Shown: positions 36,737-44,367 of the stretch, in pieces
Layout: every line of letters starts with the position of its first letter
Numbering within the stretch: the first letter of the stretch is position 1
Notes under the pieces: generated by a model
The model's database searches: none
What the model was told of the DNA's origin: nothing
Seen by the model: only the letters and a program-made list of their open reading frames with translations
NCBI RefSeq assembly: GCF_011395035.1
Contig: NZ_CP024770.1
Span: 1,091,465 to 1,155,464, forward strand
Source of the DNA: Pantoea cypripedii
Lineage (GTDB): Bacteria > Pseudomonadota > Gammaproteobacteria > Enterobacterales > Enterobacteriaceae
Reading direction: 5' to 3'
Length of the DNA stretch: 64,000 bases
Program-made: the position numbers and the translations under genes

Positions 36737-37959
36737 ACGATACTGCAAATAAAACTGGCCAATTCCTGGCCACTCGCGTGCTGGGCGCCAAGCCGTCAGC
36801 CACAAAGGAAATGACCCGGCTGGCCAACCAGCTCAAGGCCCAGGGACGGGATGTGATTACACTCAGCCAGGGCGAACCGGACTTTCCCACGCCTGAACAT
36901 GTCCGCGAGGCGGGCAAGGCGGCCATCGATCGCAACGAGTCATGTTATACGGACGTCGCGGGTACATTGGCATTGCGCGAGGCTGTTTGTCGCAAGTTCG
37001 AGCGCGACAACGGATTGCGCTACACCCCGGAACAGATCCAGGTCGGATGCGGTGCGAAGCAGCTGTTGTACAACGCGCTGCAAGCCACTATTAATGAGGG
37101 TGATGAAGTCGTCATTCCAACGCCTGCTTGGGTTTCCTATCCGGAAATGGTTCTGCTGGCGAGAGGATTGCCGGTCATCGTCCGCTGCAATGCGGCCAGC
37201 GGCTTCAAGATCACCCCACGGCAACTGGAAGAGGCCATCACGCCACGCACCAAGTGGCTTGTGCTGAACTCTCCCTCCAATCCCAGCGGCGCAATCTATA
37301 GCGCCGAGGAACTGGCGGGGCTGGCCGAAGTGCTTCTGCGTTATCCACATGTGTGGGTGATGGCAGACGACATCTACGAAAAGATCCGCTACCAGGACAC
37401 GCCGTTTGCGACCCCGGCCGCCGTCACGCCGGAACTGGCCGCCCGTATACTGACCATCAATGGCGTCTCCAAAGCTTATGCCATGACTGGATGGCGGGTC
37501 GGCTTCGGTGCCGGCCCATTAGAATTGATCAAGGCCATGAACCTAGTGCAGTCGCAGTCGACCTCACATACCAGCTCGATCAGCCAGGCGGCCTCGATCG
37601 CTGCGCTGGACGGCCCGATGGATTTCCTGCCTGGTTTTGTCGAGGCCTTTCGCCAACGCCGCGATCAAGTGGTCGGCGATCTGTGCCGCATTGACGGCAT
37701 CACTTGCGATCTGCCGCCAGGTGCGTTCTATGCCTTCCCGGGATGCCTGGGTCTGCTGGGGCGCAGGGATCCGGCCGGCAACCTGATCTCCTCCGATAGC
37801 GAACTGGCGCTCTACCTGTTGCGAGAATGCGGCGTTGCGGTGGTACCCGGTACCGCTTTCGAGCTTCCCGGACATTTCCGGGTTTCTTATGCCGCCTCCG
37901 ACGACGAACTCAGGGTGGCCAAGGCGCGTATCGCCGAAGCCTGCGCGCGACTGCAATGA
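36733..37959 (+). CDS. palB: PLP aminotransferase, probable phosphonoalanine transaminase
   Basis: This 408-residue fold-type I class I/II aminotransferase has NSPSNPSGAIYS (179-190), ADDIYEK (211-217), PLP-binding Lys247 in GVSKAYAMTGWR, and a C-terminal GHFRVSYA with the substrate-carboxylate Arg. It starts inside the permease stop (ATGA) and is followed 31 bp later by phosphonopyruvate hydrolase. The expected reaction is transfer of the amino group of phosphonoalanine to a 2-oxoacid, giving phosphonopyruvate. The symbol rests on this context; sequence alone says only aspartate-aminotransferase-like. Confidence 0.8.
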   Translation: MNDTANKTGQFLATRVLGAKPSATKEMTRLANQLKAQGRDVITLSQGEPDFPTPEHVREAGKAAIDRNESCYTDVAGTLALREAVCRKFERDNGLRYTPEQIQVGCGAKQLLYNALQATINEGDEVVIPTPAWVSYPEMVLLARGLPVIVRCNAASGFKITPRQLEEAITPRTKWLVLNSPSNPSGAIYSAEELAGLAEVLLRYPHVWVMADDIYEKIRYQDTPFATPAAVTPELAARILTINGVSKAYAMTGWRVGFGAGPLELIKAMNLVQSQSTSHTSSISQAASIAALDGPMDFLPGFVEAFRQRRDQVVGDLCRIDGITCDLPPGAFYAFPGCLGLLGRRDPAGNLISSDSELALYLLRECGVAVVPGTAFELPGHFRVSYAASDDELRVAKARIAEACARLQ

Positions 37960-37990
37960 CAAAAGTGAAAACGATATCCAGGGAGATGAC

Positions 37991-38863
37991 ATGACAAAGA
38001 ACCAGTCCCTACGCCACGCCTTGAACAATGGCAAGCTGTTTGCCGCCATGGCTGCACACAATCCGCTGGCCGCAAAGCTGGCGGAAGATGCGGGCTTCGG
38101 CGGAATCTGGGGGAGCGGCTTCGAGTTGTCGGCTAGCTATGCCGTCCCGGACGCCAATATCCTTTCGATGGGTACCCACCTTGAGATGATGCGTGCCATT
38201 GCCGCGACCGTTTCCATTCCCCTGATCGCCGATATCGATACCGGGTTTGGCAATGCGGTCAACGTCAGCTACATCGTTCCTCAGTATGAGGCGGCCGGCG
38301 CGTCGGCCATCGTGATGGAAGATAAGACCTTCCCGAAAGACACCAGCCTGCGCGCCGATGGCCGCCAGCAACTGGTGCGCATCGAGGAGTTCCAGGGAAA
38401 GGTGGCGGCAGCGGCAGCGGCCCGCCAAGACAAGGACTTCGTCGTTGTGGCGCGCGTTGAGGCGTTGATTGCGGGAATGGGGCAGGAAGAAGCGATCCAG
38501 CGCGGCATGGCTTATGCAGAAGCGGGAGCGGACGCCATCCTGATCCACTCGAAGCAAAAGACACCGGATGAAGTCCTGGCATTCATCAGCGCCTGGCAGG
38601 GCAAGGTCCCGCTGGTGTTGGTCCCGACCGCCTATCCGCAACTGACCGAGGCGGATATCGCCGCGCTGGGCAAGGTCGGCATCGTCATCTACGGAAATCA
38701 CGCGATCCGGGCCGCTGCTGGCGCCATGGCCCAAGTCTTCCGGCAGATACGCAGCGATGGCGGCATCGCCAATGTGGACATAACCTTGCCGGCCGTGGCC
38801 GAAATCATTGCCCTGCAAGGCGACAAGCACATGCGCGAGATTGAAGCCAGGTTCCTTCGCTGA
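37991..38863 (+). CDS. palA: Phosphonopyruvate hydrolase
   Basis: This 290-residue enzyme of the PEP mutase/isocitrate lyase superfamily cleaves the C-P bond of 3-phosphonopyruvate to pyruvate and phosphate. GIWGSGFELSASYAVPDANI (38-57), IADIDTGFGNAVNV (79-92; Mg2+ Asp residues) and MEDKTFPKDTSLR (109-121) are visible. In the last motif Thr118 stands where PEP mutase has Asn (KTNS), the substitution reported for the Variovorax hydrolase, and the numbering is identical. GGGAG precedes ATG 37991. The frame is open from 37835, but that part lies inside the aminotransferase gene. Confidence 0.93.
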   Translation: MTKNQSLRHALNNGKLFAAMAAHNPLAAKLAEDAGFGGIWGSGFELSASYAVPDANILSMGTHLEMMRAIAATVSIPLIADIDTGFGNAVNVSYIVPQYEAAGASAIVMEDKTFPKDTSLRADGRQQLVRIEEFQGKVAAAAAARQDKDFVVVARVEALIAGMGQEEAIQRGMAYAEAGADAILIHSKQKTPDEVLAFISAWQGKVPLVLVPTAYPQLTEADIAALGKVGIVIYGNHAIRAAAGAMAQVFRQIRSDGGIANVDITLPAVAEIIALQGDKHMREIEARFLR

Positions 38864-38945
38864 CCAGGCATTGGGTCAACATCGGGCGACGGGAAAGGTT
38901 TAAATGCCTCGCCCGTCCTGGCTTTCTTTTTCTTTAGGGATGACC

Positions 38946-39306
38946 ATGCGATTCTCATCATTATGCATCCGAATTGCCGCGATTTGCATCGGCATTGCCC
39001 TGCTGGCGGTGATTGCGGTGGTGACGGCGAATATCATCACCGCCTAATCACGCATGTCGTTGTCGCTGTCTGCCCAACTGGAACAGCTGGCGCAAAGCAG
39101 ATCGGCCTCCATCACGGATTGGGTTGCGGCAAAAAAGTCCGCAACAGCCTCGATCAAGCCGTCCGTGGTGCTGGAAAATCCAAAGTCCTTTGCCAGGATG
39201 GCCGAGCTGGCAGGCGGCTTTACCCAGACCTATATCGGCTATCCGGACAAGCACGCCATCTTTTCACAGGACCCGGCCCGGGCTACCGAATACGATCCCA
39301 CCCAGC
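38946..39306 (+). pseudogene. Truncated methyl-accepting chemotaxis protein
   Basis: From ATG 38946 the frame encodes a short basic start and a membrane segment (IRIAAICIGIALLAVIAVVT), then TAA at 39045. The same frame resumes with SLSAQLEQLAQSRSASITDW, GGFTQTYIGYPDKHAIFSQD and RATEYDPTQ, the periplasmic Cache domain of chemoreceptors. Homology stops at about 39306; HAMP and signalling domains are missing. It lies downstream of palA in the same direction, so a receptor for phosphonoalanine is conceivable. It is broken twice and marks the right edge of the island. Confidence 0.7.
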
Positions 39307-39441
39307 TCCCGCGCAAAGCGCTCCATCTCCAGCAAAAGATGTTCACCCTTGAAGGTAAAAACGACGGTAATGTCCCACGTCGATCATCGCAAATCTCTTT
39401 AACCATGCGGGCTTACGAGCCCGTTGATGATCGAGTGGGGT

Positions 39442-40128
39442 TCATTTTTTCCCCAGCAGTTTAGCCGCAGCTGAGCGTAGAAGTTTAATACGCAGATCTT
39501 CCCAGTGTTCAACAAAGGCGTCGCGGGCAGTTTCAAAATCACGGGTACGTAAGCACGCGATAAGGTGTTCGTGTTCAGAGATGATTTCGTTAGGATCGGT
39601 ATAGTGGAACTGCCTCTGTACCAGTAATAATTCAATCTCGCTCTCCAGCACGCTATAACTGCGAACCAGTCTTGGGCTGCTGCTGGCAGCAATGATCGCA
39701 CGATGAAACTCAGTATCTGCGGTGACCAGCAATGAGCGAGGGGCATCCGCCGGGGCATTCTTCAGCACTTCTACTGCACGAATGGCATCAGGAGGAATGA
39801 TGCCATTGTGAATGATCATCTTCACCGCTTCGACTTCAAGCACGCCACGCAGTCGGGTGATATCGACAATATCATCCGGCCCAAATTCAGGGATACAAAA
39901 GCCACGATTTGGCACCTGTAATAGCAGACCCTGAGCCACCAGCCCCATTGCTGCACTGCGGAAGCTGTTGCGTGATACATCAAAAAAGGTCGCCATTTTG
40001 ATATCACGCAAAAACTCACCGGGAGCGAAATCCCCGTTTAATATTCTCGATTTTAGCTTATCGACCAGCGCCTCTACGGTAGAACCATGAGGGCGTTCCA
40101 GCTCACTATCGTTATCAAAATCGGCCAT
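39442..40128 (-). CDS. GntR-family regulator, FadR subfamily with FCD domain
   Basis: This 228-residue regulator has an N-terminal winged HTH (about 14-80: VEALVDKLKSRILNGDFAPG, RDIKMATFFDVSRNSFRSAA). Its FCD effector domain has candidate metal-site residues in DTEFHRAI and SEHEHLIACL. It is divergent from the pxpA-like operon, with a TTGTCAGACAA site upstream of its own start and two such sites at that operon's promoter, so it probably represses both. Two more sites at 16176 and 16252 extend the regulon to the amino-acid importer. The effector is likely a product or substrate of the carboxylase pathway. Confidence 0.85.
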   Translation of the reverse strand: MADFDNDSELERPHGSTVEALVDKLKSRILNGDFAPGEFLRDIKMATFFDVSRNSFRSAAMGLVAQGLLLQVPNRGFCIPEFGPDDIVDITRLRGVLEVEAVKMIIHNGIIPPDAIRAVEVLKNAPADAPRSLLVTADTEFHRAIIAASSSPRLVRSYSVLESEIELLLVQRQFHYTDPNEIISEHEHLIACLRTRDFETARDAFVEHWEDLRIKLLRSAAAKLLGKK

Positions 40129-40240
40129 TGTCAGATGCTACTCGATCACGTTGAAGTTATGAAATATGGGGACAATTCTTGCAGATACTATGCCAACTCG
40201 CATCGTCAATCTCAAATCCTGGCCACACTAAAACACCTTT

Positions 40241-40251
40241 TTGTCAGACAA
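40241..40251. promoter_or_regulatory. GntR-type operator upstream of the gntR gene
   Basis: TTGTCAGACAA is a perfect match to TNGTNNNACNA, with fully symmetric TTGT/ACAA arms. It lies 113 bp before the gntR start and fits autoregulation. Confidence 0.6.
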
Positions 40252-40588
40252 TTTTGTACCTTTTACTGCGATGTGCTGATGACTTCAACCCGGATACCCT
40301 GCAATAGCCGGGTATCCGGGCCTGTGCGTGTAGATTTTTTCTTATCTGCCCCTCACTTTCAGAAGCCTGTAGTCAGGATGTTATGAACACAAGCTCCCAC
40401 TAAAATAAATCAAATAAAAATTGTTCTACGATATTTTTGTTGATGTAAAAGGCATCAACAGTTTTCATCTTGAGTTTCACCATCAGTTTCACTGTTTATT
40501 ATGCCTGATATTGGTCCGGATGTACCCGGGGTCGCCAGGATTCCCTACCCCTTCAGGCTCAAAAAAAGTGCAGGCATGTGAAGTTTTT

Positions 40589-40625
40589 GCACCAAAAATA
40601 AACGCATAAGGCTTTATATTGGTGC
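40589..40625 (+). promoter_or_regulatory. Pair of NtrC-type half-matched sites
   Basis: GCACCAAAAATAAAC (40589-40603, perfect left half) and GCTTTATATTGGTGC (40611-40625, perfect right half) are 22 bp apart and about 140-175 bp upstream of the sigma-54 promoter at 40766. Geometry mirrors the NtrC sites at 16084-16119, although each has one weak arm. Confidence 0.5.
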
Positions 40626-40762
40626 GGTTTAGTGTTTTTTCTCTTCATCAGCGCTTGTCCCTGTCTCAGTACAGCACTCATGTCAGGCTGTTAACCTGCT
40701 TAGAAATCATCGGAAACCCACACAGGTGAAAATTAAGCCATCTTTCATTGTCCATTTTATCT

Positions 40763-40797
40763 TTGTGGCACAATTCATGCTTTAAATCGTAGGACAA
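40763..40797 (+). promoter_or_regulatory. Sigma-54 promoter overlapped by two GntR-type operators
   Basis: TGGCACAATTCATGCT (40766-40781) has GG/GC at the right spacing, and the trailing GCTTTA resembles the glnA nitrogen promoter. TTGTGGCACAA (40763-40773) overlaps the -24 element and TCGTAGGACAA (40787-40797) covers the expected start site. Both fit TNGTNNNACNA, so a bound repressor would exclude polymerase. The operon start codon is at 40930. Confidence 0.7.
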
Positions 40798-40929
40798 TTT
40801 TTATTTTTACTGTTTCGACCTCGCTGCAATAAGTGCGTTGATGGGGGATAAAAATGAAAGGCGTGGGTGTCGTCACGTACATGTCCGCCGCATCAGCAGG
40901 CAAAGGTTCTTATCTTGAGGAGGCATCAG

Positions 40930-41673
40930 GTGAAAGAATTAGCAATTAATTGTGATATGGGCGAAGCGTTCGGTATTTATCGTCTTGGCAATGATGAAGA
41001 TGTCATGCCCTTCGTGACGCACGCGAACATAGCCTGTGGGTTCCATGCATCGGATCCTTCAGTGATGTGGGAAACCGTTAAAATTGCGAAAAAGTACGGT
41101 TTAAAAATTGGTGCACATCCTGGCCTTGCTGACAAAGAAGGGTTTGGGCGCCGTGAGATAAAGCTATCCCGCCGCGAGGTTGCGGCACTCATCCTCTATC
41201 AAACCGGGGCACTCAAAAGTTTTCTGGATACTGAGGGCGTTCCTCTCTCACACATCAAACCACATGGTGCTTTGATGGGAATGGCAATGCGAGACAACCA
41301 CATTGCTGAAGGGGTGGCAGATGCAGTCCTTGCTTTAGGGGTGCCGATTATCGCTTGTGCTTTCAGTGAGATGACCCGCGTATTCGACGCGCGTGGTGTT
41401 GAATATAGCTGCGAATTTTATGCCGACCTTGATTACGACGACGAAGGGCGACAAATCATTGCCCTTACCCATGACCCTGTTGAGCCTGCTGTTTCAGCTG
41501 CCCGTGTATTGCAGGCACTGAAAACCGGAACCGCTAAATCTGTCAACGGTAAAACCGTCCGGGTTGCCGCTGATACCGTCTGTGTGCACAGCGATACGCC
41601 AAACGCCATTGCCATTGCTAAAGCTGTTCACACAGCAATGAATGAGCATATACACGCACGTGGAGTGCGGTAA
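40930..41673 (+). CDS. pxpA: LamB/YcsF-family protein, 5-oxoprolinase subunit A-like
   Basis: This 247-residue TIM-barrel-like protein of the LamB/YcsF (PxpA) family has ELAINCDMGEAFGIYRLGND (3-22), THANIACGFHASDPSVM, KIGAHPGLADKEGFGRREI, LSHIKPHGALMGMA and VCVHSDTPNA. PxpA with PxpB and PxpC makes an ATP-dependent 5-oxoprolinase in bacteria. I choose GTG 40930 because GAGGAGG stands 6 bases before it and the conserved start follows at once; an in-frame ATG at 40867 would add an unconserved leader. It is first in the operon and overlaps the GroEL-like gene by 1 bp (TAATG). Its substrate here may differ from 5-oxoproline. Confidence 0.85.
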   Translation: MKELAINCDMGEAFGIYRLGNDEDVMPFVTHANIACGFHASDPSVMWETVKIAKKYGLKIGAHPGLADKEGFGRREIKLSRREVAALILYQTGALKSFLDTEGVPLSHIKPHGALMGMAMRDNHIAEGVADAVLALGVPIIACAFSEMTRVFDARGVEYSCEFYADLDYDDEGRQIIALTHDPVEPAVSAARVLQALKTGTAKSVNGKTVRVAADTVCVHSDTPNAIAIAKAVHTAMNEHIHARGVR

Positions 41674-43172
41674 TGGTAGTCGCGCTTCGGTCTTCTCTGC
41701 CTTTGAGTGGTGAACATGTCCGCCACATCATCCGACAGTCACTCACTGAAACCGTCAGGGCTATCGCGCCCTCACTCGGTCCGAATGGACGTGGGGTGAT
41801 ATATGACGTGGGTATGGCTCAGGCAGGCATGGCGATGAGCGGATGCACAATTGCGAAGCTGGTGGTGGGTGAAGAGGGCGCGGAGACCATTGCCCCGCGT
41901 ATTTTACTGGAAGCGATGAACGGCATACGCCGCGATCTGGGCGATGGCGCGATCCGCCTTGCCTGCATCACTAATGCAATTTATCAGTCAGCCTCATTAA
42001 GTGTGAGCCGCGGCGGAAACCCCGGGCAAATTTCACGTGCCCTTAAAGATACTGGTGTGCTGGCAATGCAGCAGTTGGCCAACCTGCGAAGTGTTATGCC
42101 TGCGGTTACCCAAATAGCCAGAGTAGCCAGTGGCGACAGTGAGATAGCCGCCGCACTTGGCGCAATTGGCGAACATATTATGTCACCCGGTACGATAGAG
42201 GTTAAAGAAGGGGAGAAACCCGGATTGGAGCTTTTACAGCATTCCGGGTTTTGTCTGGATATCTGCCCCGACATTGCCGGCATTAGTCCGACGGAACCTC
42301 GAGTCTGCATCGAAATGGACAATGTTTATCTGGTGGTCATCAATGAAGTCATCTCAGACTTAGGCCCAATGGCACCTGTGCTGAATGCCTTCGTTCAGAA
42401 CAATAAATCACTGGTCATTATCGCTCGTGGATTTGTTGGCCAGGCGGCAGCTGCGTTGATTGAGAACCGAGGCAAATATTGTCTCAACATTCTGGGATTG
42501 GTGCCTGAAGCTTCAGGTTTGCATGCCCTCGATCTTCTGGAAGATGTGTGTGTTGCGTCGGGGGCGACGCTCATTGGTGAGACAACTGGCATTGATCTCA
42601 CCGCCATACAGCCTGCCATGCTCGGCCACGCCCGACACATTATTGTTGATAAAAACCACTGCGTGTTAACAGATCCGACCGAGGTACCCGCTGCCATTAA
42701 GTTACGCCAGACAAGTCTCCTTAAGGAAGCTGAGCAGCATCGTTATCTCGCGTTGGACCGGGAAAGACTCCAACGCCGGGCCGCCAGACTCAATGGCTAT
42801 TGGGCGGAACTGAAAATCAGTGGGTTAAACCCGTGGGAAACCGTTCAGAGAATGGACGATGCACGTGCTGCCATCGCGGTCGTTCAGGCAGCCGGGCAGA
42901 GGGGGGTTGTGGCTGGCGGCGGTAAAGCGCTCGCCCGAGTGGCAGTCTGGCTCGGGCAACTGGATAACGTCCGTAAACCGGCTGAGCAGGCAGCACTTCA
43001 GGCCGTTATTGCGGGTTGTAATGCAATTCAAGATCAACTCTCCGCTAACAGCAAACAGGATGAGGGGGAGTGGAGGGACGATATCGTCGACCCCTTTTCC
43101 ATCACGCAGACCCTCTTTCAACGTGCAATCTCTGTTGCCGCCACCCTGTTAACCATCGAGGTTTTAGTATGA
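41673..43172 (+). CDS. Divergent GroEL/Cpn60-family chaperonin paralogue
   Basis: The protein has 499 residues, against about 548 for GroEL. SLGPNGRGVIYD (34-45) to LGDGAIRL (89-96) aligns with GroEL LGPKGRNVVLD...GDGTTT without gaps. There Ser56 replaces catalytic Asp52, Asp91 keeps Asp87, and Thr89-91 become Ala-Ile-Arg. MDDA with Asp396 (GroEL Asp398), GVVAGGG (411-417) and VDPFSIT with Asp473 (GroEL Asp495) remain. An apical-domain-like middle and a final ISVAATLLTIEVLV are present; the Gly-Met tail is absent. Nucleotide binding seems possible, but hydrolysis should be impaired. It is translationally coupled to both neighbours. It may assist the carboxylase or importer, or act as a scaffold. 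Confidence 0.85.
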   Translation: MVVALRSSLPLSGEHVRHIIRQSLTETVRAIAPSLGPNGRGVIYDVGMAQAGMAMSGCTIAKLVVGEEGAETIAPRILLEAMNGIRRDLGDGAIRLACITNAIYQSASLSVSRGGNPGQISRALKDTGVLAMQQLANLRSVMPAVTQIARVASGDSEIAAALGAIGEHIMSPGTIEVKEGEKPGLELLQHSGFCLDICPDIAGISPTEPRVCIEMDNVYLVVINEVISDLGPMAPVLNAFVQNNKSLVIIARGFVGQAAAALIENRGKYCLNILGLVPEASGLHALDLLEDVCVASGATLIGETTGIDLTAIQPAMLGHARHIIVDKNHCVLTDPTEVPAAIKLRQTSLLKEAEQHRYLALDRERLQRRAARLNGYWAELKISGLNPWETVQRMDDARAAIAVVQAAGQRGVVAGGGKALARVAVWLGQLDNVRKPAEQAALQAVIAGCNAIQDQLSANSKQDEGEWRDDIVDPFSITQTLFQRAISVAATLLTIEVLV

Positions 43173-44326
43173 TGAATTCACCTTCGCAGAAAATCACTGC
43201 TTCCCGCACAGCGCATTTTACCGATACCCAATCCCCGGTTGATGACGATGTCATTCTTAGCGCTGTGAATGTGGTACACCGCTATGGGGATAACCTGGCG
43301 CTGGATAATGTTTCGTTGAATGTTAAACGAGGTGAGTTCTTAGTCATTTTGGGAGAAAGCGGGTCCGGTAAAACCACAATGTTACGGGTTATCTCCGGAC
43401 TGGAGCAGGCCACGGCTGCAACGACATTGACGCTGGATGGAGTGGACCTGACAAACGTTCCTGCCGCACAACGTAACTGCACGACAGTCTTCCAGAACTA
43501 CGCATTGTTCCCGCATATGTCGGTGGAGGAAAACGTCGCGTATGGTCTGAAATTGCGCAAAGTGCCCACAGCGGAAAGGCAGGATCGTACCCGAAAGGCA
43601 CTGGAGATGGTTCGGCTGGCACATAAAGGACATCGCCGTATCAGCCAACTATCCGGTGGTGAACGTCAACGCGTGGCGCTGGCCCGCGCGATCATCACCA
43701 AACCCGCCGTGTTGCTTCTTGATGAACCCCTGGGCGCACTGGATGAACGGTTGCGCTATGACATGCAGGCCGAACTGGTTGAGCTGCATCAATCACTGGG
43801 TATGACCTTTATCTACATTACTCACAGCCAGGAAGAAGCGTTAACCATGAGTGACCGCATCGTGTTGATGCGTCGGGGCCGTATTGAACAATGCGGTACT
43901 GCTGAAGAGTTATTTGACCGACCCGTCAGCCGTTTTTCCGCCGAATTTATGGGTTTTGATAACGTTGTTGAATGTAAAGTGGTCAGGACGGAGGCAGAAA
44001 ATCGGGTTGTTGTGGATATGAACGGCATCACCATGACAGGCTTTTCAGCTGATCTGTCAGCACTGCAGCCAGGGGATGACGCACTCATCGCTTTTCGTGC
44101 AGAACGGCTTTTACCGGTCAGTTCATTTGAAGCGATTTCTCCTGAATATAATATTTTGCCCTGCACACCACATGAACATCTCTATCGCGGAAAATATACC
44201 GACCGCACAGCCAAAACGGAATATGGTTACACGATGAAAATAAGAACATGGGACCAACACCAGGATCAAAGTACTTTCAATGGCGTCATTTGCCGCATGC
44301 AGGATTGTGTTGTTCTACGTAATTAA
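43169..44326 (+). CDS. ABC importer ATPase (PotA type)
   Basis: This 385-residue ATPase has Walker A GESGSGKTT, Q-loop TVFQNYALFPH, signature LSGGERQRVALARAI and Walker B VLLLDEPLGALD. The switch lies in ITHSQEEALTM, and a C-terminal TOBE domain follows. The wording is typical of spermidine/putrescine-type importers. ATG 43169 overlaps the chaperonin stop (ATGA). With the next three genes it forms a complete importer placed inside the carboxylase operon. Confidence 0.9.
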   Translation: MMNSPSQKITASRTAHFTDTQSPVDDDVILSAVNVVHRYGDNLALDNVSLNVKRGEFLVILGESGSGKTTMLRVISGLEQATAATTLTLDGVDLTNVPAAQRNCTTVFQNYALFPHMSVEENVAYGLKLRKVPTAERQDRTRKALEMVRLAHKGHRRISQLSGGERQRVALARAIITKPAVLLLDEPLGALDERLRYDMQAELVELHQSLGMTFIYITHSQEEALTMSDRIVLMRRGRIEQCGTAEELFDRPVSRFSAEFMGFDNVVECKVVRTEAENRVVVDMNGITMTGFSADLSALQPGDDALIAFRAERLLPVSSFEAISPEYNILPCTPHEHLYRGKYTDRTAKTEYGYTMKIRTWDQHQDQSTFNGVICRMQDCVVLRN

Positions 44327-44367
44327 TACACCTTTAAACAATTTTTAAATAACAAAGGCGGTTCATT

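Noticed and set aside
39054..39464. A 136-codon gene downstream of palA
   Set aside because: It is the continuation of the truncated chemoreceptor after an in-frame stop, running into unrelated DNA after about 39306.
41673..43172. Calling the chaperonin-like gene groEL
   Set aside because: Loss of Asp52 and the GDGTTT threonines, shorter length, missing Gly-Met tail, no groES partner and operon context argue for a specialised paralogue.
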